A DNA stretch of 58,229 nt from Psychrobacter piscatorii (GTDB taxonomy: Bacteria; Pseudomonadota; Gammaproteobacteria; Pseudomonadales; Moraxellaceae). Numbering within the stretch: position 1 is the stretch's first letter; every line of letters begins with the position of its first letter. The stretch covers positions 1 through 58,229 of the forward strand of contig NZ_LNDJ01000035.1 in NCBI RefSeq assembly GCF_001444505.1. Direction: 5' to 3'. The notes beneath the pieces were generated by a model that saw only the letters and a program-made list of their open reading frames with translations, made no database searches and was not told the DNA's origin. A program made the translations under genes and the position numbers. Below are positions 45,548-56,119 of this stretch, one piece after another.

Positions 45548-47929
45548 CTACTTTTCTTCGCCAGCTAGGAAGAACCAAGTATCTAGCACAGAATCAGGGT
45601 TTAGTGATACTGAGCTGATACCTTGCTCCATTAGCCAGAACGCTAGATCTGGATGGTCTGATGGGCCCTGACCACAGATGCCGACATATTTGTTTTGCTT
45701 ACGGCAAGCGTCGATAGCCATAGTGAGCAATTTCTTAACCGCAGGGTCACGCTCATCAAATAGATGAGAGACGATACCTGAGTCACGGTCAAGACCAAGC
45801 GTTAACTGAGTCAAATCGTTAGAACCGATTGAGAAACCATCGAAGTACTCTAGGAACTCTTCTGCTAATAGTGCGTTGGTTGGTAGCTCACACATCATGA
45901 TGATGCGTAGACCATTTTCACCGCGTTTTAGACCATTTTTCTCAAGTAACTCGATTACTTGCGCCGCTTCGCCAGTGGTGCGGACGAATGGAATCATAAT
46001 CTCAACGTTGGTTAAGCCCATCTCATCACGAACACGTTTTAGCGCTTTACACTCAAGCTCAAAACAGTCACGGAAGTTGTCAGAGACATAACGGCTAGCG
46101 CCGCGGAAACCAAGCATTGGGTTTTCTTCTGATGGCTCGTACAGCTTACCACCAAGTAAGTTGGCATATTCGTTTGATTTGAAATCTGACATACGAACGA
46201 TAACTGGCTGATCCATAAAGGCAACGGCTAGGGTTGAGATACCTTCAACCAATTTATCAACATAAAAGTCAACAGGTGAGGCATAGCCTGCGATACGCTC
46301 TTGAATGGCTTGCGCTATCTCACGTGGCAAGCTGTTCATGTTTAGCAGCGCTTTTGGATGCACACCAATCATACGGTTGATAATGAACTCTAAACGCGCA
46401 AGACCAATACCTTCGTTTGGCATTTGGGTGAATGAGAAGGCGCGATCAGGGTTACCAACATTCATCATGACTTTAAATGCAAGCTCTGGCATAGACTCAA
46501 CCGAGTTGGTCTGTACTTCAAAATCAATTTGGCTTTCATAAATGAAACCAGTGTCGCCTTCAGCACAAGACGCAGTCACTTCTTGACCGTCAATTAATAG
46601 TTCAGTGGCGTTACCACAACCAACGATGGCTGGCACACCTAGCTCACGCGCGATAATCGCTGCGTGACAGGTACGACCACCACGGTTGGTGATGATAGCA
46701 GAAGCGCGCTTCATAACTGGCTCCCAATCCGGATCAGTCATGTCTGATACGAGTACATCGCCTTCTTCTACTTTGTCCATCTCGTTTAGGTGAGTAACGA
46801 TACGGACTTTACCTGAACCGATGCGCTGACCGATTGAACGACCTTCACACAATACTTTTGCCCCAGTCGTGTCGATGACATAACGCTCCATGACATTGCT
46901 GTCTTGACGGCTCTTAACGGTTTCAGGACGTGCTTGAACGATAAAGATTTCACCGCTGTCACCGTCTTTTGCCCATTCGATATCCATCGCGTGGCCATAA
47001 TGCTGCTCGATCGTGACCGCTTGCTTGGCAAGAGAGGTCAGCTCTTCGGTAGTCAAAGAGAACTGCATGCGATCTTGTTTTTCAACATCGACCGTTTTCA
47101 CTGATTTTGCGGTGCTGCCTTCATCACCATAAACCATTTTCTTGTGTTTGCTGCCTAGGTTACGACGGATAACAGAAGGCTTACCATCGGCTAGCAGACG
47201 TTTTGAGATGTAGAATTCATCTGGGTTAACCGCGCCCTGTACAACCATTTCACCTAGGCCATAGCTTGAGGTGATGAAGACAACTTGATCAAAACCGCTT
47301 TCGGTATCTAGCGTGAACATAACACCAGCCGCACCAGTCTCTGAACGTACCATACGCTGTACGGCAGCAGACAATGCAACGCCTTCGTGCTCAAAACCTT
47401 TGTGTACACGGTAAGAGATTGCACGGTCATTATATAGAGAGGCAAATACTTCTTTAATAGCAATTAGGACGTTATCAATACCGCGAATGTTCAAGAAGGT
47501 TTCTTGTTGACCAGCAAATGACGCATCTGGCAAATCTTCAGCAGTCGCAGAAGAGCGTACCGCAACAGCGATGTCTTCGCCGCCGCTCATGGTTTCAAAT
47601 GATTCGCGTACTTCTTGCTCAAGATCTTTTGGCAATTCTTGCTCAATAATCCAAGTACGGATCTTTTTACCAGTCGCCGCAAGCTTGTTAACATCATTGA
47701 CATCCAATGTGTTTAGCTCGTTGTTGATTTTTTCTAGTAAACCTGTTTCTGTCAAAAAGCGATTGAATGCGTTTGATGTGGTGGCAAAGCCGCCTGGAAC
47801 ACTAACGCCTAAATCAGAAAGATGGCTGATCATCTCGCCAAGTGAGGCATTCTTGCCACCAACCATTTCGATGTCGTCTTTTCCTAGCTGATCAAGATTG
47901 ATTACAAGTGCTGTAGATTGCGCTGCCAT
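45548..47929 (-). CDS. ppsA: Phosphoenolpyruvate synthase
   Basis: A 793-residue enzyme making phosphoenolpyruvate from pyruvate and ATP for gluconeogenesis. The N-terminal ATP-binding domain begins after [12 protein letters not shown]; the phosphohistidine domain carries [14 protein letters not shown] with the catalytic His; the C-terminal PEP-utilising barrel has [24 protein letters not shown] precedes the ATG. It is divergent from its regulator ppsR, which controls it by phosphorylation of a Thr next to the catalytic His (GGRTCH). Confidence 0.97.
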   Translation of the reverse strand: MAAQSTALVINLDQLGKDDIEMVGGKNASLGEMISHLSDLGVSVPGGFATTSNAFNRFLTETGLLEKINNELNTLDVNDVNKLAATGKKIRTWIIEQELPKDLEQEVRESFETMSGGEDIAVAVRSSATAEDLPDASFAGQQETFLNIRGIDNVLIAIKEVFASLYNDRAISYRVHKGFEHEGVALSAAVQRMVRSETGAAGVMFTLDTESGFDQVVFITSSYGLGEMVVQGAVNPDEFYISKRLLADGKPSVIRRNLGSKHKKMVYGDEGSTAKSVKTVDVEKQDRMQFSLTTEELTSLAKQAVTIEQHYGHAMDIEWAKDGDSGEIFIVQARPETVKSRQDSNVMERYVIDTTGAKVLCEGRSIGQRIGSGKVRIVTHLNEMDKVEEGDVLVSDMTDPDWEPVMKRASAIITNRGGRTCHAAIIARELGVPAIVGCGNATELLIDGQEVTASCAEGDTGFIYESQIDFEVQTNSVESMPELAFKVMMNVGNPDRAFSFTQMPNEGIGLARLEFIINRMIGVHPKALLNMNSLPREIAQAIQERIAGYASPVDFYVDKLVEGISTLAVAFMDQPVIVRMSDFKSNEYANLLGGKLYEPSEENPMLGFRGASRYVSDNFRDCFELECKALKRVRDEMGLTNVEIMIPFVRTTGEAAQVIELLEKNGLKRGENGLRIIMMCELPTNALLAEEFLEYFDGFSIGSNDLTQLTLGLDRDSGIVSHLFDERDPAVKKLLTMAIDACRKQNKYVGICGQGPSDHPDLAFWLMEQGISSVSLNPDSVLDTWFFLAGEEK

Positions 47930-48525
47930 GATAACTCCAGAAAATAAGGTTATTTAGTAAAGATTATAACGGTGAATTATACCGCCATATTAGGAGGAAT
48001 TCGAGGGGTTTTACCAAAAAACTTGTTAAAAATACACAAATTGTAGGATTTGCTACACAGAGTAAGGCCAGTCTAATCAAGTTTCGTATTTACTTAGATG
48101 AAAAATCTCATTGCTAGTGACGATGTTATGCGCTTTCAAAAGCCAATTACTGCATAAAATAGACGTATTCAAATAAGCCATATTTAGAGTATTTCTATAA
48201 TTTATGTTTCAATCTTATGTTTATATATAGGAAATGCCATAAAAAACGCCTTGATGAGAGGTGGATTGGCTATGACGACAAGATGAAAAACAATGTTGGT
48301 GCTAAGTGTACGCCTGTAACATTGATTTCTATTAAGAAGCTAATATGCGTATAATGTAGCGGATAGATAAGTGATGCATACGGCTATATAAATATGCAAT
48401 AGCAGCGCTGCCATCGTTCTGCATTTAAAAGAGATAAGGCAGCCAAAGTTAGATAAATGCTATTAGATCAATACTAAAAATGAAATGAAGATCATTATTG
48501 AGTTTTCAACCGAGGTGTCAACGTT
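47930..48525. promoter_or_regulatory. Divergent ppsA-ppsR control region
   Basis: A 596-bp noncoding gap. Toward ppsA two TATAAT hexamers occur on the minus strand (47981-47976 and 47968-47963) with poor -35 matches. Toward ppsR a TATAAT lies at 48350-48355, giving a leader of about 170 nt. No supportable gene is seen. Confidence 0.4.
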
Positions 48526-49422
48526 ATGTACTCAAGCAATCCATCTGAACAAGTCAAGTCCACTATCCAAAATCATCATGCGCTAAACTTGGACAGCTCA
48601 CAAGCCATCAGAACGGCATTTTTTATCTCAGATGGTACCGCGATTACGGCTGAGACGCTCGGACGCGCTATTTTGAGTCAGTTTGCCTCGGTTCCTTTTG
48701 AGACAAGAGTGTTGCCATACGTCGATAGCTTAGAGCGTGCTGACGATGCTGTGGAGCAAATCAACATGGCGTATCAGCGTGATGGGTCGTTGCCGTTGGT
48801 GTTTGATACGATCGTCAATCCTGAGATTCGTGAAAAAATCAATTCAGCACACAGCTGTAATTTGGATATGTACGAGGGGTTGATTGGCCGTGTTGCAGAA
48901 GAGACTGGTGTAGAGCCAGATGGTCATTCAGGTCATGCGCATGATGATGTTGATTCTGAGACATACAAAGAGCGTATCGATGCGGTCCATTTCGCCTTAG
49001 ACAACGATGATGGCGCGCGTACTCGTCATTATAATGCAGCCGATATTATCTTGGTGGGTGTGTCACGCTCTGGTAAGACACCGACTTCTCTATACTTAGC
49101 ATTACAATTCGGTATTCGAGCGGCTAACTATCCTCTGACCGAAGATGACCTATACGACAATCAACTACCAAAAGCACTACGTGAGCATAAAGACAAACTG
49201 TTTGGCCTGCTCATTGACACCGATCGCTTGGTAAAAATACGCCAAGAGCGCCGTGCGGGCAGTCGTTACTCAAGTTATCAGCAATGCCAGCAAGAACAGC
49301 GCGCGATACAAGGAATTTATATCACACATGGTATCCCAAGCTTAGATGTATCAGAGATGTCTGTTGAAGAAATCGCCACGCGTATATTACAGATGACAGG
49401 TCTTAAACGCCGCATTGGGTAA
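48526..49422 (+). CDS. ppsR: PEP synthase regulatory protein (kinase/pyrophosphorylase)
   Basis: A 298-residue bifunctional DUF299 protein that inactivates PEP synthase by ADP-dependent phosphorylation and reactivates it with phosphate. Signatures are FFISDGTAITAETLGRAIL and the P-loop GVSRSGKTPTSLYLA (about 178-192). It is slightly longer than E. coli PpsR (277); the extra residues are at the N-terminus and in a His/Asp-rich loop (about 132-146). Divergent from its target ppsA. Confidence 0.94.
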   Translation: MYSSNPSEQVKSTIQNHHALNLDSSQAIRTAFFISDGTAITAETLGRAILSQFASVPFETRVLPYVDSLERADDAVEQINMAYQRDGSLPLVFDTIVNPEIREKINSAHSCNLDMYEGLIGRVAEETGVEPDGHSGHAHDDVDSETYKERIDAVHFALDNDDGARTRHYNAADIILVGVSRSGKTPTSLYLALQFGIRAANYPLTEDDLYDNQLPKALREHKDKLFGLLIDTDRLVKIRQERRAGSRYSSYQQCQQEQRAIQGIYITHGIPSLDVSEMSVEEIATRILQMTGLKRRIG

Positions 49423-49577
49423 TGGACTATTAATTTTATAATATGTAATCGTCATCAAGTTTGTAAAAAGTATATTCATGCCTTATGGTGAATACAACTT
49501 TACTAAGCTGCTTGGATATTAAAAATATTAACTCGTGCACATAGATATTAATAGAGCAAACAATACACAAAGAGGAC

Positions 49578-51230
49578 ATGATGGTAAGTAAGAATATAAG
49601 TGACGCAACCAATGATACTGGTAAAGACGTCCATACTGAAGTATCGAATAAAACTAATGGTCGTTCGCCCAATCCTGAGCATACTGAAGGTAAAGACACA
49701 AAACAGAAAATCGAGCAGACTCATGAGCAGGTCACTGAAGATATCATGCATTACCCTGATCTCATCAACCCGCTTGATGACACTCGTATTGATATCAAAT
49801 CTGGATTTACCAAAGATTCTCGTCGACTAAAAAGTGACGATCACGAGTATGAGTATGATGCGGTGGTTTTAGGTGCAGGTCCTGCTGGTGAAGCCGCTGC
49901 CATGAAGCTGACCAAATCTGGTAAAAGAGTGGTCGTCGTCGATCCGCGTGATCAAGTAGGAGGTAACTCTACTCACGTCGGTACAATTCCTAGTAAAGCA
50001 TTGCGCCAATCAGTATTTAACTTAATTAACTTCCGTCGCGACCCGATGTTTACCAAAGCGATGGAGTATAAGCAAGTTCCGCTAAATGAAGTATTGGCTA
50101 AGGCGCGTCAAGTAATCCGTCGTCAAGTCAGTACGCATACCCGTTTTTATGAGCGCAACCGTATCGAAGTTATTCAAGGTTGGGCAAGTTTTATTGACGC
50201 TCATACGCTGCGCATTGAAGTCGACGACAATGTCTACGAAACTATTACTTTCAATAAAGCCATCATTACTGTCGGTAGTCGCCCTTACCGTCCTGATATT
50301 TTAGACTTTAACCATCCACGCGTTTTTGACTCTGACAAAATCTTGCAAATGGATTATGTGGTCAAAAAAATCATCATCTATGGTGCAGGGGTGATTGGCT
50401 GTGAGTATGCGTCTATCTTTACGGGTCTTGGCTACAAGGTTGATTTAATCAACAACCAAGACCAGCTGCTCAACTATTTAGACAGCGAAATCAGTGATGC
50501 GATCGCGCATGACTTTAGACAGTTCGGTGTCCTTATCCGTAGTAATGAAGAGATTGATCATCTTGAGACCCATGATGACTATGTGGTGCTCCACCTGAAA
50601 AGTGGCAAGCGCATCAAATCTGACGCCATTCTTTGGTCAAATGGTCGCTCAGGTAATACAGAAGGCCTGAATTTAGACGCCATTGGACTAAAAGCAAATA
50701 GCCGTGGTCAGCTAAAAGTAGATGATACTTATTGTACTGGTATTGATAATATTTATGCTGCTGGTGATGTCATCGGTTGGCCATCACTAGCCTCAGCTGC
50801 TTACGATCAAGGTCGCTGTGCCGCTGCATTTATGGTTGGTGACAGTGATGCGGAACCAGTATCTAGTGTACCGACTGGTATCTATACCATTCCTGAAATC
50901 TCTTGTATCGGTAAAACAGAGCAGGAGCTAACAGATGAGAAAGTTCCGTATGAAGTGGGTCAAGCGTTCTTTAAACATCTGGCACGTGCCCAAATTATTG
51001 GTGAACGCTCGGGTGTCCTAAAGATATTGTTCCATCGTGATACGTTGGAGATTTTAGGCATTCATTGCTACGGGAACCACGCTTCGGAGATTATTCATAT
51101 CGGTCAGGCTGTGATGAAGTGTAAGAGCAACAATACGCTTGAGTACTTTGTAAATACGACCTTTAACTATCCAACGATGGCAGAAGCATACCGTGTGGCT
51201 GCGCTTAACGGTTTGAACCGAGTATTTTAA
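49578..51230 (+). CDS. sthA: Soluble pyridine nucleotide transhydrogenase SthA
   Basis: A 550-residue FAD enzyme exchanging electrons between NADPH and NAD+. The FAD motif VVLGAGPAGEAAA is at about 96-108, the NAD motif IIYGAGVIGCEYASI follows, and AAGDVIGWPSLASAAYDQGR is the third signature. Compared with E. coli SthA (466 residues) it has about 85 extra N-terminal residues, polar and apparently disordered. The segment VGGNSTHVGTIPSKALR lacks the Cys usually present (CTH in E. coli). The start has AGAGG and two ATGs; Met57 is a possible later start. Confidence 0.9.
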   Translation: MMVSKNISDATNDTGKDVHTEVSNKTNGRSPNPEHTEGKDTKQKIEQTHEQVTEDIMHYPDLINPLDDTRIDIKSGFTKDSRRLKSDDHEYEYDAVVLGAGPAGEAAAMKLTKSGKRVVVVDPRDQVGGNSTHVGTIPSKALRQSVFNLINFRRDPMFTKAMEYKQVPLNEVLAKARQVIRRQVSTHTRFYERNRIEVIQGWASFIDAHTLRIEVDDNVYETITFNKAIITVGSRPYRPDILDFNHPRVFDSDKILQMDYVVKKIIIYGAGVIGCEYASIFTGLGYKVDLINNQDQLLNYLDSEISDAIAHDFRQFGVLIRSNEEIDHLETHDDYVVLHLKSGKRIKSDAILWSNGRSGNTEGLNLDAIGLKANSRGQLKVDDTYCTGIDNIYAAGDVIGWPSLASAAYDQGRCAAAFMVGDSDAEPVSSVPTGIYTIPEISCIGKTEQELTDEKVPYEVGQAFFKHLARAQIIGERSGVLKILFHRDTLEILGIHCYGNHASEIIHIGQAVMKCKSNNTLEYFVNTTFNYPTMAEAYRVAALNGLNRVF

Positions 51231-51268
51231 TGTTTAAAAATGACTCAAAGTAAAAGTGTTATATGTAT

Positions 51269-51305
51269 AAAAAAGCGCCTGCTAATGTTAGTAGGCGCTT
51301 TTTTT
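51269..51305. terminator. Bidirectional terminator between sthA and the ABC-2 genes
   Basis: A long GC-rich stem (AAAAGCGCCT 51271-51280 with AGGCGCTTTT 51293-51302, extended by four inner pairs) with A and T runs on either side. It serves both convergent transcripts. Confidence 0.92.
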
Positions 51306-51334
51306 ATGCTCATAGATTTAATTGATTTGAAGAT

Positions 51335-52525
51335 TTATAAGTAGGCTCTTTTTTGCGGAATACGCTTGCGTAAAAATAGCAATAAAACAAAATAGAGCAA
51401 CCACAAGCCAGCCAGCGCATAAAATCCTATAGCGACTTGAGAGATACTGGCACCCATTTGGTTAAGCTGTACAGAGGTGTTGATCGCAGGGGTAGTTGGT
51501 ACGATCCAGCGTATTACTTGCAAAACTTGGGGCAACTGGTCTGCTGGCCATGGATAGCCGCTCAAGAAAAATATCGGTAGGGAGATAAAGATTAAGATCT
51601 GCATACTGCGCTCACGCTGCCGGAACCATAGCCCAAGTACACAGCCGAGCGTTGCGACTGTCGGACAAAACAGTGCTAAAAACAATAGCGTTCCAAGCAT
51701 ATTTTGCCCACGTGGATAATGATGTAGCTCAAACGCCCAACCATAATAAAAACAGCCAATGATAAAGCTTAGCGTGCTCAGCGCTGTGATACGTCCTAGC
51801 CAGCCACGTATACTCGTCGCATGACGCCGCTGCTCATACCAAGTGCCAATCAGCATGGCGGTTGCCATCAATAGTGTCTGTTGTAAGATAATGACGGAGA
51901 CGGCTGGTACGACGTAGGCACCGTAGCCTTCAGTTTGATTATAAAGTGGCATGATTTGTAGTGGTACTGCTTGAGCGCTCTGTGCTGCGGTAGGTGCATA
52001 AGCGCCTTTCGCGATATCTTTCTTTACCTTGATCCCCACTGATACGGTACCAACTGCTTTAGAGAATCCCAGTTGGACGTTCTTATTTAAAATAAAGTAG
52101 CCGCCATTGCCGAGGACGCTAACATACGCTTGCTGTCCTGACATGACTTGTTCTTCAAGGCCGCTTGGAATCACCATATAGCCTGCAATTTGATCGGACC
52201 ATATGGCTTCTTTGGCCGCTTGTTCATTGATAAAGTGCTCAGTATCTAGATATGGACTGGCACTTGCATAACGGGCGAGCGTGCGCGACAAGTTACTATT
52301 GTCATGATCAACAATACCCACTGGTACATGGTTGACCACTTCAGTTGAGTAGGGCCAAGGATAGAAAAACCCATAGATAATCGGGGCGATAATCAACATC
52401 AAAAGTACGCCTTTATCCCCAAAAACGTCTTTGAACGTTTGAATAAAGCTTGTCCAAAATGTTTGAGATGTTGGAGCGATGGCTGATTGAGGCTCTTTGC
52501 GCTTGAGCTTTGATTGTGCGGACAT
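51335..52525 (-). CDS. ABC-2 type permease, second of pair
   Basis: A 396-residue membrane protein of the ABC-2/DUF3533-like export permease type: one N-terminal helix, a large periplasmic domain with PVGIVDHDNSNLSRTL, and five C-terminal helices. It is a paralogue of the gene before it (shared GV-D-DNS pattern). The ATG overlaps the stop of the first permease (TAATG) and has GGGGAG upstream, so it is coupled. With HlyD and TolC it should form a tripartite exporter. Substrate unknown. Confidence 0.87.
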   Translation of the reverse strand: MSAQSKLKRKEPQSAIAPTSQTFWTSFIQTFKDVFGDKGVLLMLIIAPIIYGFFYPWPYSTEVVNHVPVGIVDHDNSNLSRTLARYASASPYLDTEHFINEQAAKEAIWSDQIAGYMVIPSGLEEQVMSGQQAYVSVLGNGGYFILNKNVQLGFSKAVGTVSVGIKVKKDIAKGAYAPTAAQSAQAVPLQIMPLYNQTEGYGAYVVPAVSVIILQQTLLMATAMLIGTWYEQRRHATSIRGWLGRITALSTLSFIIGCFYYGWAFELHHYPRGQNMLGTLLFLALFCPTVATLGCVLGLWFRQRERSMQILIFISLPIFFLSGYPWPADQLPQVLQVIRWIVPTTPAINTSVQLNQMGASISQVAIGFYALAGLWLLYFVLLLFLRKRIPQKRAYL

Positions 52526-53835
52526 TAGCGTGCTCCCCAACGTTCAGGATGTGCCAATGCGCGTTTGGTTAATAAGGCTGCAAGTAGCATGGCTATCATG
52601 GTAGCAACCGCTAAACCATAGACAATGGGTAGGGATATAGCAAGCGGCGCTTGCATTTGTAACTGGGCAATATGTAGCTTGAGGTAATGTGTCAGTGGCA
52701 ATGCATTTGACCAGTATTGCGCGCTATCACTAATCGCAATATAAGGAAAGGTCACACCAGCAAAGGCATAAGAAGGCGCTGAAATAAAACCAGTGGTTGA
52801 CAAACCCATACGCAGTGAAAAGGAGTTCAAAGTAAAAATAGCACCAAGCCAGAATGACAGTATCATCAAACACAATAGGCCGATATATACTGCGATGATT
52901 GACCCAATGCTTATATTTTGGTTCGACGTTACAAGCCACAATACCAAAGCCGACCATAAGCTATAGGCCAATATTGGCCAAAAATACTTACCCAATAGAC
53001 CGGATAGCAATACTGATATACTCACCGAATTGGGCATTTTTGAGTCTGATGATGGTGCAGTGTTGTTGGTGCTATCTTGTGTGGTGTTTAACGCAGCTGC
53101 TTTTTTAGAGGATTTAACCAAGGCTAAGTCAGGTGTACCTGTACTGATAAAGCGATACCAGTGACCAATATTTTTATCGCGCAGCTCGCGACCAATGGTG
53201 GTTGCCCCGACGACCATCGCTAATATATGTAGTAGTGCAGGTATGACGGTCGATGCCAAAAACTGCTGATAATTGGTTGCAGCATTGAACAAACTAATAC
53301 GCTGGGTACTGATAGGCGAGTAAGCAGTCATGGCTTGCGACGGCCCTACGCCTTGCTTTACCAATCGCTTGATCTCTACCCCTGCGGATAAGGTGCTAGC
53401 GACTGCTTGGACAGCCGTTTGAATAATGCCAGAGTGCGTACCGTACTGGGCGTTTACTTGTAGGATTAAAGGGGCAGGCTTGTTAGATAAAATGTTACGC
53501 GAAAAGTCTTCAGGAATGATGACAACCGCATAAATATCACGTTGCAAGATCGCAGCCTCTGCATCCGCTGGTGAATAATAAAGCTGTCTAACCGTAAGCG
53601 TAGGACTGGCTTCTAAGTAACGTACGGTAGTATTGGCAACAGCACTATTGTCTTGATCGATCACTCCAATGGGTAAGTCAGTAATCTGAGTCTGTGAAAA
53701 TATCCACCAAATCAGCAGCACTGTGGCTAGTGGTATCCATACCACCATACTAAGGTCCCAATGGTTTTTGGCTAAAAAACGGCGCTCATAAGCGGCGCTA
53801 CGTAAAAAAGCCTCACTTAACTTAGTCAAGTGCAT
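52525..53835 (-). CDS. ABC-2 type permease, first of pair
   Basis: A 436-residue paralogue of the downstream permease: N-terminal helix, periplasmic domain with PIGVIDQDNSAVANTTVRYL, and a C-terminal helical bundle. A polar Ser/Asn/Thr-rich insert lies in the cytoplasmic loop (about 235-260). It starts 3 nt after the hlyD stop. No nucleotide-binding ATPase gene lies in the operon. Probable inner-membrane export component. Confidence 0.87.
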   Translation of the reverse strand: MHLTKLSEAFLRSAAYERRFLAKNHWDLSMVVWIPLATVLLIWWIFSQTQITDLPIGVIDQDNSAVANTTVRYLEASPTLTVRQLYYSPADAEAAILQRDIYAVVIIPEDFSRNILSNKPAPLILQVNAQYGTHSGIIQTAVQAVASTLSAGVEIKRLVKQGVGPSQAMTAYSPISTQRISLFNAATNYQQFLASTVIPALLHILAMVVGATTIGRELRDKNIGHWYRFISTGTPDLALVKSSKKAAALNTTQDSTNNTAPSSDSKMPNSVSISVLLSGLLGKYFWPILAYSLWSALVLWLVTSNQNISIGSIIAVYIGLLCLMILSFWLGAIFTLNSFSLRMGLSTTGFISAPSYAFAGVTFPYIAISDSAQYWSNALPLTHYLKLHIAQLQMQAPLAISLPIVYGLAVATMIAMLLAALLTKRALAHPERWGAR

Positions 53836-53838
53836 GGC

Positions 53839-55038
53839 CTACTCTTGGTTCTGATTGATAGGATTAATATGCACAACCACACTCATTCCTGAGCGAATGC
53901 GAGTATCAGGCGTAGATGGTCGTGCTTTGACCTCAAAGGTACGCACATCAAAACCATCATCATTGTTGGTTGGTCGCCAAGTGGCAAAATCAGATAAGGT
54001 CGATGTCGCATAAACAGTAAACTGCTTGCTATAAGGCTTATCTGCTGATGATAATGCGGGAATAGTACCTGTAAATGTCTGACCGATAGCGAACTGGTTT
54101 AAATACGACTCAGTGACATTGAGCACTACCCATTGGTCATTGGTATCCACCAACGTCAGCAAAGGAACGCCTTGACCGATGACTTCTCCAGCACTAACGA
54201 TGACATTGTCCACAACACCAGCGATAGGGCTCTTTAGATTGGCCTCTTCTTTTGCTGCCAGTGCTTCATCTAGCTGGGCATCAACTTGTGCGACTTGAGC
54301 GGTAGCCGCTGATTTGTCTTCACTGCGAGCACCTTCTAATGCCAAATCGTATTGCAAACGTGCGGCTTCAGTTTGGTCTTGAGTGGCTAGGTATTGGGCA
54401 TAAGCCTCATCGCGTTTTTGCCGTGCCATCAATCCTTCTTCATACAGACGATTGACACGCTGATAGGTGTTTTCTGCCAAATCAGACGCGGCTTTATTGG
54501 CTTGCCAAGCGGCTTTGGCTTGAGCGATCTCTTGCGGGCGTGCCCCGTTTTCTGCTTTGTCCAATTGACTTTGTGCGATTTGCTTACCAGCACGTGCTTG
54601 ATTGATCTTGGCGTTAATCTCAGGCGAATCCATCTCAATGAGTTGTTGACCCACCGTAACCGTATCACCTTCTGTCACCATAATGTTAGCAATGCGGCCT
54701 GCTACCTTTGCAGCGATAGAGGTTTGCTGCATCTGCATTTGACCTTGGAGGGTAATGACTTCTGGTTCATTATGCTGATTGCTTTTATATAAACCGTATG
54801 CAATTGCGCCAAGAACACCTAATACAAACAGTACGAGCAATATCTTTTTCATACGAGCAGATTTATCAGCTTTTGCGTTGCCACGACTATAAGCGGGTAC
54901 AGATTGCTCTGGAACGTCAGACCCACTAGATACATTTTCTACTGGATCGACGGAGGCTTTTGTATCTTGAGAGGTCACTGACTCGTTTGAATCAACTGAT
55001 TTATTTGAGTTGTCTGATTCGTTTGGAAATTCAGTCAT
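53839..55038 (-). CDS. HlyD-family periplasmic adaptor protein
   Basis: A 399-residue membrane fusion protein. A cytoplasmic N-terminus of about 65 polar residues (Ser/Asn/Asp-rich) is followed by one transmembrane helix (about 65-85). A biotinyl-lipoyl-like half follows (VAGRIANIMVTEGDTVTVGQ), then a long helical hairpin (about 155-265), the second lipoyl half (SPIAGVVDNVIVSAGEVIG) and a beta-barrel. It bridges the permeases and TolC. AGGAA precedes the ATG. Confidence 0.9.
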   Translation of the reverse strand: MTEFPNESDNSNKSVDSNESVTSQDTKASVDPVENVSSGSDVPEQSVPAYSRGNAKADKSARMKKILLVLFVLGVLGAIAYGLYKSNQHNEPEVITLQGQMQMQQTSIAAKVAGRIANIMVTEGDTVTVGQQLIEMDSPEINAKINQARAGKQIAQSQLDKAENGARPQEIAQAKAAWQANKAASDLAENTYQRVNRLYEEGLMARQKRDEAYAQYLATQDQTEAARLQYDLALEGARSEDKSAATAQVAQVDAQLDEALAAKEEANLKSPIAGVVDNVIVSAGEVIGQGVPLLTLVDTNDQWVVLNVTESYLNQFAIGQTFTGTIPALSSADKPYSKQFTVYATSTLSDFATWRPTNNDDGFDVRTFEVKARPSTPDTRIRSGMSVVVHINPINQNQE

Positions 55039-55086
55039 GACGGTGTGATTCCTAAAGCAGCAAAGTTGAGAACAAAGGATTTATGA

Positions 55087-55953
55087 TTAGTACACTCGAA
55101 CAGCATAAGGTTTGGCATTGTCTATGGCTTCAGAATTAAAAATCGCACCAAAAGCGACGATAAAGGCTGAATAATACAGCCAAAGCATAATGACCACCGC
55201 CGCTGATAGCGCCCCAAATTCAGCACTATAGTTGTTGAAGTTTTGCACATAAATCGAAAACAGTACGGACAATATAATCCAAAGAATGGTCGCGAGCGTT
55301 GCTCCTGGTACCAGTTTTTTTAGTGCAACGGCATCGCGATTTGGCGCGAGACGATAAAGACTTAAAAAGCTTAAAAAGATAATACCCGCCAATACAGGCC
55401 ATCTGACCCACAGTGCAACCGTTTCAGCCACTTGAGGGAAGGGGAAGTAATTCGCTGCTACAGGGATAATAGCAATAGAAGACACCGCTATTATCAAGAC
55501 GACTACTGCACCAAAGGTCAGGCTCACTGCTCGAATCGTGCCCTGTATAAAGCTGCGCTCTTGGGTGATATGAAAAGCGAGATTGACAAGGGCAATTAAA
55601 GATTTGATGCCTTTGGAGCCAGCATAAAGGGCAAGTAAGGTCGATATGATCAGACTAAATGTCAGCGTGGTTTTGGTATTAGAGACCAACTCGCTCAGGC
55701 GCGAATTGAGGACTTCGTACACTGTATCAGGTATAAACGGACGCAAAATGGAGATATGCTCCTGCATCTCAACGGGTGAAAATACGAGACCATAAATCAG
55801 CACAAATACCGCCATTGCTGGAAAGATGGATAAAAAACCAAAAAATCCGACACTGGCGCAATGTGCCCAAACATTAGTGGTATTCGCAATAGGCCACGTT
55901 TGTAGCAAAGTTTGTAGCCAATTATTTATCGATTTGGACGTTGGTTTTTTCAT
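55087..55953 (-). CDS. YihY/BrkB-family membrane protein
   Basis: A 288-residue inner-membrane protein of the YihY/virulence factor BrkB family (once called RNase BN). It has about six hydrophobic helices and family motifs AGSKGIKSLIALVNLAFH, RLAPNRDAV and FGALSAAVVIMLWLYYS. A GTG at 55968 is an alternative start. No strong binding site is present. It sits between tolC and hlyD, perhaps co-transcribed; its relation to the exporter is unclear, and its function in general is unknown. Confidence 0.88.
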   Translation of the reverse strand: MKKPTSKSINNWLQTLLQTWPIANTTNVWAHCASVGFFGFLSIFPAMAVFVLIYGLVFSPVEMQEHISILRPFIPDTVYEVLNSRLSELVSNTKTTLTFSLIISTLLALYAGSKGIKSLIALVNLAFHITQERSFIQGTIRAVSLTFGAVVVLIIAVSSIAIIPVAANYFPFPQVAETVALWVRWPVLAGIIFLSFLSLYRLAPNRDAVALKKLVPGATLATILWIILSVLFSIYVQNFNNYSAEFGALSAAVVIMLWLYYSAFIVAFGAIFNSEAIDNAKPYAVRVY

Positions 55954-56119
55954 AAAACAGTGATTCACTATAGTTATAGTATGGTTTATTGAGCGTTATT
56001 TTTTGATAGCGTCATGCTGATTTGGTATATATATTCGCTCATTAGCCTTATAACACTTAAAAGTTGAAACGACGACATAGCGCTTATTCGTATACTTTAT
56101 AAGCTTTCATATACAATCA

